This document shows, one piece after another, positions 24,761 through 36,531 of a stretch of 64,000 nucleotides of DNA. Source of the stretch: Marisa cornuarietis (taxonomy: Eukaryota; Mollusca; Gastropoda; Architaenioglossa; Ampullariidae); NCBI GenBank assembly GCA_004794655.1, contig SMMW01000024.1:1255501-1319500 (forward strand), written 5' to 3'. Within the stretch, counting starts at the first letter, position 1. The number at the start of each line of letters is the position of its first letter. The position numbers and the translations under genes are program-made. Below the pieces are notes generated by a model, which made no database searches, was not told the origin of the DNA, and saw nothing but the letters and a program-made list of their open reading frames with translations.

Positions 24761-27036
24761 GGCACCCCCCTCACACACACACACCCTTTGTGTTGTTGTT
24801 TTTTTTAGACCTTCAAACTGATTTTGTGTGATTTTTGTATATGTCCGCTGTGCATCTGTGTACTCGTGCATCATTCCCGCGCTCTGATCTGAAAATACGC
24901 ATAACTTCCATTGTGCAGACAACGTTTTGTCTTATGGCGGTGTCCGATTGAACCTAGGGTTAAGTACAGGAGTAGTGGGTGGGTTCAAAGTCGTCAGTCA
25001 TGCTTACAGCTTCTGCTCAGCGAGCACAGCGCATCACACCTTATGCTGAGAGGAGGTAATTTATTAATGATGGAGGAGGGGAGCAAAGGACAAAAGTTTA
25101 CTAAAAACCAGCAATTCAATACCACAGTTAGTAGACGCTACCCGTTAGAACTTTTTTTTCAGTATGCTGGAGCTGAGAAAAGGTAAGGGCGGGCTAACTC
25201 ATATCGTGCTCTCCGACCGTGGGGAAAAATCGGTAACTGTGTATTTATAAAGCTTATGTCTTACTTTTGTTGCAGAGAATATGGCAGTATTTAGCTACAA
25301 GAGATCTAGAATGCGGTATAGCAATGAAAGATGAAAGATTCACTAGTATACTTCTCAACTAACAAGATACTTTGTTCCTTTACCTTCTCGGGGATCTTGA
25401 AATTCTCAAAAGTCAGTTATCAGTATAACATACAATGTAAAACCCATATAGCATCAAATATATATATATATATATACTCATATATCTATTTACACATCCA
25501 AAAGGTCTTTCTGTAAAGTTGAATATATATATATATATACCTATATTTCTCTATCAACACGCGTCTGTGCTGTCAGCATTGTCATCGTTTTCTGCATGTT
25601 AATAAACTTGTCATCGTCGCAGTTTAAAGGTGATAGTAATGCTACTGAATATTCATTATAACAACCAGGAAAATCAGTGTATTGAACGTCTCTATGCATA
25701 ATACTAATCATCATCATGACTGCATTTACATCATACTGTTGGAACGCCTTTACTAACTTTTCATCATGCCAAGGGCGATATAGTCGATATCTGTACATCA
25801 TATCAAGAGGGCATTCATTAGACTTATACACCATGCAGAAAGGTAACAGATCCACTATATCTGTTCAGGTAGCAACAACAGCATTCAAACAGGAGGCCTA
25901 CGGTAATCAAGCAGCTTGTGCTATCTTTTTGGACCGACTGCATCTGACGTACCTTCTTCCTCTGCCGCGTCGACATTTTCTGGTCCGTACAGTAACACAT
26001 CGATACGACCAATCGGGGCGGAATCTTTTCTGTGAATGGAGACTCGCTTTAACATGCTTCTGAACACACTGGAGCCTCGCCTTTCACCCCCGACCCCTCC
26101 GCCGCTGTCCACGCTCCCTGCTCTGGACTCGCTGCTGCCTCGCACCAGGTTCTTGAGGACGCTTCTGAGCTTAAATTTCGTTTTGGCTGATTTGGCCTCG
26201 TCTTCTTTCTCGATCTCACTGTGCTCCTCTATGCTTGCCAGAGGTGCCATAGGAATAAACGAAAAAGACTCGTTTCTTGGCAAGGGCAGTTCTGTTTTCG
26301 GGTCGCTGGAGTTAGGTTCCTCGAGTGCTGTCTCTTTAAAACTACACGGTCTCTCTAACGCTAGCGATCCAGAAACAGGCGGGTTGTCACATTTCGATAG
26401 TTCATTCTCTGGTGATAACCGTGTTGAATCTTTGCCATCGTCGTCGTCCTTGCTAATGACGTGGTACTCTGTAGAATGGTCATCCATTCTGGAGTCGCTA
26501 TCTTTACTTCCTCGAAAAAATGCCATAGGAATAAACGAAAAAGACTCGGCAGCGTTTCCTGGCAAGGGCAGTCCTGTTTGCGGGTCGGTGGAGTAATGTT
26601 CCTCGGGGGATGTCTCTTCAGAAATATATAGGATCTCTAACGGAGGCGATCCAGAAGGCGGGGCATCATATTTTATTGTTTCTGAAGTCAGCAATGTTGA
26701 CTTCTCTGATGAATCTTTGCCATTTTCGTCATCCTGGCTATTGATATGGTTTTCAGTAGCGTGGTCTTCCATTTTCAAGTCACTAACTCCACTCCGAAAA
26801 TATGCCATATTAATAAACGAAAAAGGCTCGGCAGCGTTTCTCGATAAGGACAGTCCTGTTTGCGGGTCGCTGGAGTTAGGTTCCTCGGGTGCTGTCTCTT
26901 CAGAAATATATAGTCTCTCTAACGGAGGCGGTCCAGAAACAGGCGGGTTGTCACATTTCGATGACAGCCATGTTGAATCTTTGCTGTCGTCGTCATCCTG
27001 GCTAATGACATGGTTCTCTGTAGAGTGGTATTCCAT
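18729..27036 (-). CDS. OTOP: Otopetrin A: 12-TM proton channel with large N-terminal repeat region (8 exons, 1,000 aa)
   Basis: Coding exons in transcript order: 27036-25953, 24314-24122, 23296-23182, 22524-22269, 21716-21556, 20580-20316, 19872-19729, 19513-18729. All have GT-AG borders and every junction phase agrees (1,2,0,1,0,1,1); the total of 3,003 nt is 1,000 residues plus TGA. From residue ~427 the protein is a full otopetrin: TM1 (ILSGLYGILIVVLGAVIPL), TM2 (FYIYLYVVSVIFLAYVYIYLL), TM3 with GFGIGSMIHSG, TM4 (AVKPLLHLIFTFSQLYFVF), TM5 (RFGLMHMASTNLCVWFR), TM6 ending YVMW, and TM7-TM12 in one exon ending SVPLGIYYRFHS. Otopetrins conduct protons into cells (sour taste, otoconia; calcifying cells in sea urchin). 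The ATG at 27036 has A at -3 and G at +4 and an in-frame TAG 9 bases upstream of it. A paralogue follows upstream at 39-49 kb. Confidence 0.93.
19557..19628. repeat. (CT)n-(CA)n microsatellite
   Basis: CT repeats at 19557-19572 run into about 28 CA units to 19628, in the short intron between the last two otopetrin A exons, roughly 45 bp from the splice acceptor. Confidence 0.97.
20316..20580 (-). CDS. OTOP: Otopetrin A TM5 exon with His-rich TM5-TM6 loop
   Basis: The exon starts MCVHRYKKVARFGLMHM, the conserved TM5 entry of the family, and then encodes ten histidines in 28 residues (638-665; bases 20395-20478) in HAHGHHDDHGSHDSHDS context. By the family topology this loop is extracellular. 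It ends in KLHA at a GTAGAT donor, phase 1. The same exon in paralogue B is 214 nt, has no His cluster and ends KEQQTY. Confidence 0.9.
20642..20998. repeat. Inverted pair of retroelement-like tails in an otopetrin A intron
   Basis: A - strand copy (20642-20690, ctctgggacaaataaagttg when complemented) and a + strand copy (20933-20998, ccctctggcataaataaat) face each other. The unit also occurs at 10,671-10,738. The + copy is followed by a (ATC/CGG)n trinucleotide tract at 21,007-21,047. Confidence 0.5.
21007..21047. repeat. Trinucleotide repeat (ATC)n-(GTC)n-(GGC)n
   Basis: Successive ATC, GTC and GGC units in a pure trinucleotide register, following a retroelement-like tail. Confidence 0.85.
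21490..21585 (-). repeat. OTOP: Triplicated ~35-bp exon end/splice donor in otopetrin A
   Basis: On the - strand the exon end 'ttcatgaattccaag|gtagtg' (donor at 21555) is followed 35 bp later by a near copy 'ttcatgaactccaag|gtaggg' (donor at 21520), then by a third, decayed copy whose GT is lost. Use of the second donor would read through an in-frame TGA, so the first is taken as real; it also gives phase 0 as in paralogue B. Confidence 0.8.
22232..22262. repeat. (AAAAG)n simple repeat beside a splice donor
   Basis: A short run of aaaag units that ends a few bases from the donor of otopetrin A exon 4 (22268). Confidence 0.7.
24122..24314 (-). CDS. OTOP: Otopetrin A His-rich pre-TM1 exon
   Basis: A 193-nt exon (phase 1 to 2) encodes residues ~362-426. 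Eleven histidines lie between residues 374 and 416 (bases 24151-24279), at strict three-residue spacing: positions 374, 377, 380, 383 and 395, 398, 401, 404, 407, 410. The pattern is H-x-x with G, D and E between. It resembles the metal-binding His loops of zinc transporters. It lies just before TM1, so on the cytosolic side if topology is standard. Confidence 0.88.
24679..24785. repeat. CT/CA-rich simple repeats
   Basis: CT units near 24,679, a (CA)n tract at about 24,731-24,758 and a second short CA tract near 24,772-24,785, in the intron between the N-terminal and His-rich exons. Confidence 0.85.
25457..25542. repeat. Two short (TA)n tracts
   Basis: TA runs near 25,459-25,478 and 25,523-25,540 in the first intron of otopetrin A. 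The 1.6-kb intron 24315-25952 shows no other feature besides the simple repeats near 24,700. Confidence 0.8.
25953..27036 (-). CDS. OTOP: Otopetrin A N-terminal exon: three tandem ~90-residue repeats plus basic Ser-rich segment
   Basis: A single 1,084-nt exon encodes residues 1-361. Repeats start at residues 1, 89 and 184 (M-E/D-x-H-x-T-E). Each goes through a DD-rich GKDS patch, a PPxSG motif, 'EETAPEEPNSSDPQTG'-like text and ends in SFSFIxMA. Residues ~279-361 are basic and serine-rich (KLRSVLKNLVRGSS, RRGSSVFRSMLKRVS), with several R-x-x-S sites for basophilic kinases. The exon ends at a GTACGT donor in phase 1. The cytosolic N terminus of known otopetrins is much shorter, and I recognise no domain in these repeats. 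Confidence 0.85.
26200..27036 (-). repeat. OTOP: Intra-exonic tandem repeat (units of 264 and 285 nt)
   Basis: Unit starts are 27036, 26772 and 26487 on the - strand; all keep frame (88 and 95 codons apart). The third unit loses similarity after its SFSFIPMA end near 26,245. Units 1 and 3 share CDNPPVSG and EEPNSSDP text that unit 2 has diverged from, so units 1 and 3 look closest. Confidence 0.85.
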
Positions 27037-29131
27037 TTTCTATTTACTTTCTTCACTCCCTCGAAATCACGGACGTAATCACGTTGTCTGGTAAAATGTT
27101 AATCACGATTAGTGCAAAAGAATCGACAGCGTGTGACGTAATCAGGTTGTCCAGTAAGCTGTGAAAATCAGTGAGTGGGGCTGACGGAACGCAGACGAAT
27201 CGCCGTAAGCAGTCAGAAACAGTATTTTGCACGAGAATTTTTAGGTAGCTTATATATGTTCGTGAAGAAGAGAAACAGTCACTACTGTAAAGTCCATTAA
27301 GTTCTCAGAATATTATCATCTGAGAACCTTTTCACTGACCATAGCGCGCAACGCTGCATCAAGTGATGACGGAATATTATATTAGAAAAAGCTAAGTCAT
27401 GCTAGGTGGATGCCTTTGCAACAGAAATATCAATTCCCTTATCGACAAAGTTACTAAGCCAAGATTTTCCTGAACGGACTGATATATCCGTTAAAACTCT
27501 TCAGTGAGGCAAGCACTTCGCGGTAAGGCCGAGCCAGTGACTGCTTTTGACCAGCCGACAGTTTCACTCTGTACTGCACTGCTAGCGACCTTGCGAAGCC
27601 GAGCTCCTCCGCGTCGGCTGACGATAAAGTGCACGAGGTGTGATGAAATCCGAGATGGCAAGATTCGCTATTCAGCTCGCCTTTTTGCCGCTCGAGCTTT
27701 GTTAATTTACATTTGTCGCGCTGGACAGACAGGTATACTCACGCTAGAGCTTGAAGGTTTTAGCTGGGCTATACTGGTCACTCGGCATAGCCATACGGTT
27801 ATTAATTTTTCTAACGTCGGACATAGATCCCTTGCCCACGAATAGGTTTTCGGCTATTTGCCAGGATTTTTTTCAGCTTGGTGGAGCAAAGCTGCTGAAA
27901 GACTAACTAATGAGGTAGTGACTTGGTCTAACCTCTATTCCCGGGACCTGACTGTCAGGTGATTAACTCAACAAGGGGAATGTCACACACGCTGGGGGTA
28001 ACGGTTAAGTCAGGTACGCAACAGAGACCTTGGTCATCTGCCTCCATAGTTGACAGGGCAATGTGTGGCAGGCTAGAGTCACCTTCTAGTACACCTGTCC
28101 CCCTGGTGTCAGTGCCTGGGGACTGAAACGGATATCGCTTGGCTAGTTACAAGCGGTTAAGGCATACTTACAAAGTTAGTATGGTGTAGTGTGTAGATCA
28201 TCAACAGTGATAATAAGCGTGTCAAAATGATGGGTAGGAGTTACTACGGGTATGTTCACCTCAGAGCTGGAGTTTCGCTCATAAGCAAGCCGTACCTGCC
28301 GTCGGGATACGTGAAACCTTTCATTGGCTTCCGAGGCACGTGCATGTCACGCGACAAGGAAGCCGAACTTCATGGTCTGTCGATTATGTCCTTATAGCTT
28401 GTTGTCGGGGAAATATAGGGTCACAAAGTATTTAATCTTTCGGTGTCGTTTTCACACTTCATACCTCCGTTCAGCGTGAAAGAAAAATTAAGCGAGCGTC
28501 CATTTTATACACTCGTGCGCGTAGATTTTTTTCCTGATTTAACGTTATCTTTGTTGTTAAAACCTCTTCTGGTAACAAAAATGTCCACATAAAGGCATGC
28601 TGTAGACTTTATTAAAAGTTTACGAAAAGAGCTTGAAAAAAATGCTTGAAAGTAACCAGAAATATTCACATTAGACGATCTGAAAGAACCCTTCCCCAAA
28701 CCACTGAGTACTGACAGTAATCCGGAGGAGAACTGATGTTGTCTGAGCAGACGGTAGTTGCCACAGCAGTGGTGAGGAAAAGTTGTGGAGCAGTAGTCTA
28801 AACAAAACTGGATGCAGCCGTTGCTTCAGAGTAATGTCACACCAGTGCTTGATCATTGTCGTAATTCTACTCAGTCAAGCGTGTACTGATATATGTATGT
28901 GTACGTGTATGTAGCCGCATTCACATTGGTAAATTTAAGGCACCTCAAATAACTTGACTGTGATGTCCTATCCGAATCAGTCTAGACCAGCACTTAGTCC
29001 CGGAATACATCACTGTCAGGACAGCTTTTATAAAGGAAAACGTGAACGAATGAAGTTGGTAAAATACAAATATACCAGCAGTGAGCATTTCAGACGAGAA
29101 AATAGATTAAACACAAAAGCGATGAACTAAC
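27037..29131. other. Likely proximal promoter/5' region of otopetrin A, or intron of the long isoform
   Basis: No coding exon is supported. A GC-richer patch at 27,500-27,840 fits a promoter-proximal region for the 27,036 start. No TATA box in a convincing place. Confidence 0.4.
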
Positions 29132-29209
29132 CTTTGAAGATGTTTTCGGGACAGCTGTTATGGAGACTGTTTCTGGCACTGCCCATGAAGAATTTTATCC
29201 TCTCCTCCT
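29132..29209 (-). CDS. OTOP: Candidate alternative otopetrin A exon (distal isoform, 78 nt)
   Basis: Acceptor 'aattccag' and donor 'gttagt' bound an open frame (EERIKFFMGSARNSLHNS...NIFK) in phase 1 to 1. That phase joins the His-rich exon at 24314 but cannot join the large repeat exon, whose start is preceded by in-frame stops. Its size equals exon 2 of otopetrin B (47646-47569, also 78 nt, phase 1-1), though the residues are not clearly alike. Confidence 0.6.
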
Positions 29210-31920
29210 CTGGAATTATATGTATAAATAAGCACACTTAGTGACCCAACTAAATTAAGAAAAGTTTCAAAGGTTTCATTTTCTCTATTTCACTGTATTG
29301 ATGCTAAAACATGGAGTGCTTCTTAACGCAAATACTAATCTTACTTCAAACAATGAAATAAGCTTGTTTTAGTCCAGACACAAAATGTAAGTTTGTCTTA
29401 ACACAGACGCTCACGTAAGTTTAAGTTTTTTTTAACTATGACATATATGGATTTTGCCTTAATCATGCACCTACGGCGGTTTGGCTTAACCCAAAGATCT
29501 GCGTAAATTCGTCTAAAGGCAGGAATAACGCAGTTTTCAATGTAGTATTTAAGTAGTGTATATGTTTTCTCTCATGGAATGTTTCTAATTCTCATGACAT
29601 TTTTACTCTTTGAAATTTAGATAATACAGTTGAGGCATGCTCATTACTATTATTACTATAAAGTTACAGAAAACTAGTTTTGACTGGTTTTCGGCTTCTG
29701 GGTAACATTATTGTTATGACAGATTAGTCTGATTCAGCTGTGAGGGACTTAGTAGTGTAAGGAGAGGTCAACGCACTACTTTCTCGTGTCGATGAAAAGT
29801 GTCATGTTCGTCAGGCCACTTTTGAGTGTTCTTGTGCAGACCTAAGGATAGAGCTCTCTCTCTCTCTCTCTCTGTGACGTGCGACAGGTGCCAGGCCTCA
29901 GAAAACAAATTCTGCCCTTTGATACGTCCTTTTAAGGTATACGTAGCTTACATTTCACGCTTATTAACTATGTAATACAAACTTGAAGTGGAAATCAGAC
30001 CTGGCAGAGAAGGAAGGTGGCTTGCCTATAAAAGTTTCAGACAAAACGTCGCACGCGAGCGAATATCATAAAACGACAATCAAACCTCGGAAAGGCATTG
30101 GGACATGTCATTGACAGGAGGTCACGCTTGCATGTCGTACACCCTTCTGGGCAACTACCTCACGTTTTTTGTGGCAGTAACAATTTAAACGTTTAAACAT
30201 TCCTATCAAATATGCACAGCCATGACTGGCAATGCTGTTATTGGTTGAAAGGAATAGGGCATTTTAATAAGCACTTTCAGTGTCTACATGTATGTGCTTA
30301 ACAACGAGGAAGATGAAAATGGAGTAATATAGAGTAAGCTTGTAACCTTCTTAAAAAAGTTGCTCAACATTTGAATAAGAAAATTATTTGCCTGATTTCA
30401 GGGTGCCTCCGATCATTAAATTAGAGAATTAAAACTGATATATAGTAGTGGCGCATCCCTGTTAGCCAGCTGCTTCTTAGGGTGTGTGGAGCTCACCAGC
30501 CTTGTAGAATACTATGACTAACCGAAGAAACCCTGTTATACGACAAATAATGGCAGGTAGGTCATAGCGCTAGCTGTGACTGTTAAGCATATTGATGAGA
30601 TTAACTCCTGTGAACTGACATGCGGGTAACAGAGGACCACGTAGCGCAACGCAATCTTCATTTACTTATAGCGTACCTTTTTCTTAATTAGATATGTTTA
30701 CTCTCTCAAAAATAGTGCATGATACAGTACATATAGCTGATGACACTGTTACTTCAGTATTTTTCCTTACGGTCAAATCCTATTTCTAAATACCAAAAAA
30801 TGTCATGTCTATATTGTACAGCCAGAGTACATATAAGTTAGAGAGTGTGTTGAGCGAGCCCTGCAGACAGACTGTGATCATGTTAACTGTAGTAACGATC
30901 AGATTTTGTTTCATTGGTTTTCGTCATTAAACTATATTTCAAGAATTTTTTTCGGAACGTGCGTAATGTTTCTCTTGAAAGCTGCCCAATCGAGTTTCGA
31001 ATGCCTACTAAGTCACGTGTTTTCGTGCGTCTTCAGGATGAAAACGTGCAATAAATCAGGTGTCCGATATGTATACTTGCTGGTCACAGGTCGATCTATG
31101 GCACACCCCCTCCTCCCTCATCACACTGTTACCGAGGTATCCAATTTCTCAACGTAGGTACTTTTGTATTTTAGAGTAAAGGTTCGCGGGCTTTTTCTTG
31201 ACCGTGTATACTACGCAGTGTTGTCAGAAATGGAGTAATAATGACGACATAAAGACGGAAAAGCGATACTTTATTTCTTGTTATTCTTGTGGCTGTGCCT
31301 AGTTTGATGTCGTTATCAAATGTCTATGGCCACGCGTGTCGTGTCACGAGGGACGGCTACTGGATTGACTGCCACGACAAAGGCGTAACCGTCTTCCCCC
31401 GTATTTTTTAGTTGTGTTTTATGATTGGGCATTGGTAACAGAGATCAGCTCTGACAGCCAGGCGCAGCATTCACCTGTGGGAGCTGAAGCAATATCTGCT
31501 GCTCCAAAATCGTGCTGTACAGCCGCAGCTAATGCTGTAAGATCAATATCTCACTGATCACTTTATGCACTAAGTACGTGCCGAGTAAGAATTCGAGCCG
31601 ACCCCTGATCGTAACTCTGGCCATTTCTTGCTGATCTGTAAAACTCCCACATGGAATATAAATAGTATCCAGCTATCCTTCCCCTCACCCCCCACCCCCA
31701 CACACATTTTAAAAACAGTTTAACTTTGCGCGAATGTTTTGTGTTTATTTATTAAGTTAATGATAATTTAAGATATAATGCCAGCAGTCCTTTTCGGTGC
31801 TGTAATGATTGTTCAGGCTGTTAATGGCACTGCGACAATGTGGTTGGCTTGGTTAGCGTTTTGTTTTTGCTCTTCCTTTTTAGGATGTATACATTCACAC
31901 TCATAAATACATTTACTTAC
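29210..31920. other. Putative intron, no exon seen
   Basis: AT-rich, with a (CT)n tract at 29,854-29,873. No coding stretch with splice borders was found on either strand. Confidence 0.55.
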
Positions 31921-32010
31921 CTTCCTCACTAGTATGGATGGTTCCGTTCATCGAAGAAAAACGCCCCTTTACCGATACCGTCTCCTGTGTTTGCGACTTA
32001 GCGGTTCCAC
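31921..32010 (-). CDS. OTOP: Candidate alternative otopetrin A exon (distal isoform, 90 nt)
   Basis: Acceptor 'ctgctgtcag' and strong donor 'gtaagt', phase 1 to 1, open frame GTAKSQTQETVSVKGRFSSM...HTSEE. It runs in phase into the exon at 29209 to give a Glu run (SEEEEER). No homology recognised. Confidence 0.6.
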
Positions 32011-34297
32011 CTGACAGCAGAGTGAAGGTATTAGTTATCTCGTTACATTTTATTATTTGATCGGTTATTTGAATGGTGGTTATTGTTTAATTTTTTTTTA
32101 AATCATGCAGTCTAACTAAAGAACTGTCAAAAGAGACTGTAGGATAGGAAGAGTACATGTTGGGTCGTAGTAAACGCGACTGGTGAAATCTTTTCAATGC
32201 GTAACTATACTGACTTTACAAACATTCACGGTCATTAGAACGACTTTACGAATCAGACTGTTATTGTTGTATTCTGCAAACAGGTCATTGGTTCATTGCC
32301 AGTATTTATCATGTATGTGTGTTCTTCGTGTAAAGCACTTTGAGTTCATCTTATTATCGATAAGAAGATTTTAGAATTCATCCATACAATTTACAAGGTC
32401 TACACAAAAATATATAAAAGTGAAAAGCAATAGAGCAGAGCTAGATACAAAACTTATTTCAGTTTTGCAGATAACATCAAACTACGTTTATCATTATCAT
32501 CATTGTAATCATATAAAGGATACTAAACGTTAAGTTTTATGATATTAAAGCGACCACCCTTGAATGTGTATGCCACTACCGCCTCATCACCAGTTTAAAC
32601 GAAATGTCATTTACCTTTAAAGTACATTAAAATTTCACAGAACTTATGTTACGAAATTTAAAAAATAATAGGTATGAACATTTCTTTGACCTGGTAATGA
32701 TCCTAATCTGAGTGAATGAGAAGAGTAATTAACTGGTAGCTGCGCGTACAGAAATCTACCCATAAAAATACTAATATGTCTTAAGATGCTCTAAGTAGAA
32801 ATAGTTTGAGTCTCACCAAGAATCGAAACTGGTGTGACTGCAGAAGGAAGTGAGAAGTGTTTACAGTCTTCCTTCCTTTTCGGACAGATGTCAGGCCAGC
32901 AGCGGACTGGATAGATGTTGCAGAGGACACTGCTGAAAATCAAGCAAGGCCTCCTACCAGGTGTTTTGCCCAGGAAGGGTTGACAACTGCATCGGGTATA
33001 TCTTACGCCAGATAGTTGATACTTAGGTACCTTAGATGCACGAACTTCACCTTAGAACTAGTGGCACCACAGATTCGCCTCTCCTTTGAGAGTTTGGAGG
33101 CGTGGCTACAAGCACGAAAATATAGATGAGGTATGAAATCATAGATGCAAATGAGTGCAGGGCAGAGCTGAACCACACGTTTGACAACAGCCAGCTCAGA
33201 TTCCCAGACGGTGCGCCCCAATGTCAAGGCCCAGAAGAGATGATAAACCGACGGAATAGGAGAAATTAAGTCAATGACCAAGACACCTAATGACCGTCTC
33301 TGAGGCTTATATGGGTTGCATTTCTACGTCTCTTCTCACAGCACTCGCCAGAAGCCGGACATGATCATATAGCCCTCCCCCCACGCATCTCTCCCCCCCC
33401 CCCTTCCTCAAAGACCTACCCAACCGTTTCCCGTTATAGTTCGCATGCTCTCAACTTTCTCTCCACTCCATTCTTTTGTCCACTCTGTCTTCCCCAGCTG
33501 GCTTGATCTGGTCATGCAAAGTTCATCCTGCCCCGGTCTAAAGAACCTGTCCTGACTGGCGGACAGTGAAGCTGCCGGCGGCTGATCTCGGAGACTCGCA
33601 TTCTTTGTGTAATACACTAGTACGAGCGGTGCACGGCTCTGATCCTAAGTTGTTTAGACGACCCAAGCGTCAAGGACAAAAGTCTTGAGTAAGGACGTGA
33701 ACATACTGAGGTGGTGGGTGGAGGGTGTCATGAGAATCCATAGTTAGCCGAGAAAAAACTGTCACTTATGGTCGGCTGCGTGACACCTTTCAGTGAAAAT
33801 TTCGCGAACACGCCAGACAACTCTCGTAGACCCGCAACGCCGTACTAAGGGAGACCATGGCCCAGTTGCGTCACAGATGTACCAAGCAGCACATTTACTT
33901 GAGAATACTCAGTGAGGTTTATTAGGCAGGATGAGTAGAGAAGAAATCTCATTTCCATGATTGTGCAGCCGCCTCCGTTTCAACAAGGCCATGTCCAAAA
34001 GCATTTCACATTTCACTACAAGATTCATATTAAAAAGGCTCTTTTATGCTTTAGTTTCGGTGCTAGATGTTTGTCACTCGATCTTACGCTAGTTGTAAAA
34101 ACCAGTAAATCTACTGGAATACGGGTACGTACATATGTTTGTCACTCAGATGTTTTATGTTCAGCAACAAAGATATCAATTTATAACAACCAGTAAACAC
34201 ATTGGAATAGTAGAAAAACCACAAAGGAAAAGCGCAGCAGTACTAGAAAAACCACTAGTAAGCTAGAGTATACGAAATAATTCTTCAGTGTACGAAG

Positions 34298-34367
<70 letters not shown>

Positions 34368-35265
34368 ACGAAGGTTTAGGATTTGACCTCAATGGGTGAA
34401 GCTAGGAAAGCAGATAGTCCTTCCAAAACTCATGCAGGGCGTGATTATATCAAGGCGGAAACTAAATACGTGTAGAACGTGTGTATGACAAGCTTGAATC
34501 ATAGGGCAGAGCGTAATGTGACATGGCATGAAATATTCTCATGAACATAATAAAATATTGGGGCAAAAGTGAAATATGTCATCAGACAAAAGTCTTCAGT
34601 AAGTCTTCAGTAGAGGTGATAAGAGGTCTGGGGAAGAATTATAGCGCGGGAACAGTCAGATATATCGTTTTGTTCGTTTTGAGGACAGCGGTATATACGA
34701 TAAACAATTATAAGGGGAGTCAGTTGTGGAAATATTACCCCACCATAAAAAAATCTGATGAAGCTTTCACAAAGAGGTTTCCAGCATGCATTTAATTTAG
34801 ACCAGAGTAAGCTTTCGTAAGTTTTATTCATTTATCTTCGTTCTGTGACAGTGCGTAACGATAATTTTCAAGCGATATGTCTTTCTTATCATCTCGCGCA
34901 AAAGGAAACTGGAGATTGTAAGTTCAGGTCATATATGTTTCCCGAAATTATTATTTCAAAAGTAAACCACCAACATCTCAGTCAGAAATACCCGCATACT
35001 CTACTGGTTCTCTGAGGTTATTAGCATATTCAGGTGTGAATTTGTGGAAAGAAGGAAGCAAAACAAATCTGGCTGTTCTAGTTAGTACTTCTCTTGGTCG
35101 TATGATTTGCACGATTTGCAGAAGTTGTTACAGATTTTGTCCTTGTTGGGCTAGAGTATTTCTGCTGTTCAATGAGCTGTGGTATGGCAATGCTCCAATC
35201 AAATGGTCACAAGCAGCAGAGCTCAGTGTGTGCGTATGTTTGTGTTTATGTGTGCATATGCGCTC

Positions 35266-35296
<31 letters not shown>

Positions 35297-36206
35297 TCGC
35301 GCGTGCATGCACGTTCAAGTATGTAAAGCCTTGTTTCGAGGATATCACACTTTTAATATTCACTGTAACTGTTGAACAACTCTGTCCGTGCTTTCAAACT
35401 CCGTCTCTATCCCAATCGCCCAAGCGTGAAGAGCATTTTTTTTTCTCTCCACAAGTGTTTAAGCATGATGTAAAAAAATATATATATCGCCCTTTTAGTG
35501 TGAGGCAATGAGCGGTTTGTAGAGTAGTCTCCATTAATTTTTTCTGTCTCAGAGTTGATCAGCAAAAGAGCTCATTAGTGACAGCAGCTATTGCTGTAAA
35601 AAGCTAAATGGCTAGATGTACGAAGATAGCTAGACAAACACAGCAGATTGCAAAAGGCAAATGGACTGGCTTTTTCAAACATTTGAATGTGTCTTGCTCT
35701 GCTTTTCTCCTGTCGTACATCCTAAACCTCTATCAAATTTAACTTTGTCGTTCACATACTGTATTTCTATCGTATTTATTTATTTTATTTATTTATTTAT
35801 TTATAAAAAGTATATCTACCTCGTCCAATCATTTCTTAAACTTGATATTCTTTTGCTTTTCTCGAATACATTCTAAATGCCCAAAAGAAGCATAAGTTGT
35901 TTTTAAAATTAGGTCTAACATCAGGATAATCAGCATAATATACCTTTCAACTAACTATTTTTGATGAGAACATGTACCCACCCAGCTAACACTATCTATC
36001 TATCTATCTTAGTGAAGGGAAATCCTGAAAGAACTGGGTGAATATGCTGCATCTTAGGTTTAATTTATGTAAAAACTGACGCTCTTACATCCGAAAGGCT
36101 ATACGAGGCGCAGGTTACTTTATGTATAGCCATTAGACTTTGCGAAGTTTGATTCACGAACGCGCTTGGCGTCCAATAAATAAAAAAGCGCGTGCAGTAT
36201 ACTTGC
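32011..36206. other. Putative intron, no exon seen
   Basis: Contains a long (TG)n microsatellite, a TG/CG tract at 35,266-35,306 and an ATTT-rich patch at 35,776-35,805. The short ORFs have no codon bias or homology I can recognise. Confidence 0.55.
34299..34364. repeat. (TG)n microsatellite, ~33 units
   Basis: Uninterrupted TG run, flanked on both sides by a 'tacgaag' word. Confidence 0.98.
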
Positions 36207-36266
36207 CTTCTGTTAGGCCCAAAGATGATGGCCTGTCACCTGGTGCTTCAAGTTTCATTAAGTAAT
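36207..36266 (-). CDS. OTOP: Candidate distal otopetrin A exon with GC donor (60 nt)
   Basis: Acceptor 'tttgcag' and a GC-type donor (gaag|gcaagt), phase 1 to 1, frame DYLMKLEAPGDRPSSLGLTE. It joins 32010 in phase. The ATG at 36258-36256 could start the distal isoform, or an earlier coding exon may exist; none was found before the stop of otopetrin B. The GC donor lowers confidence, though it is otherwise a perfect consensus. Confidence 0.5.
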
Positions 36267-36531
36267 CTGCAAACAAAGACTCGTAAAGAACAGTGTCCTT
36301 CTAATGAGAAAGGATGGTTATCCTTAAATCGCCTAAAAGTTTAGCAAACAGATTCATTAGCGTAGTGGCAGTGATCTACCTTGCAAAGGCCGAAATCCAA
36401 TATCATTTTGCTGTTAAGATACTTTTCTGGCTATAACAAGTCACAAACTATTATGAGGACTATCTACGTCTCAACGGTATTTTATGGATATTTTTTCATT
36501 CTTCGTTTGGATAAAGGTGGATAAACAGGGG

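Noticed and set aside
26036..26596. Long + strand open frame (186 aa)
   Set aside because: It is the antisense shadow of the otopetrin A repeat exon, Ser-rich because of the complementary codons.
27504..27845. + strand 113-aa frame in a GC-richer patch
   Set aside because: No homology, no splice partners; more likely promoter-proximal sequence of otopetrin A.
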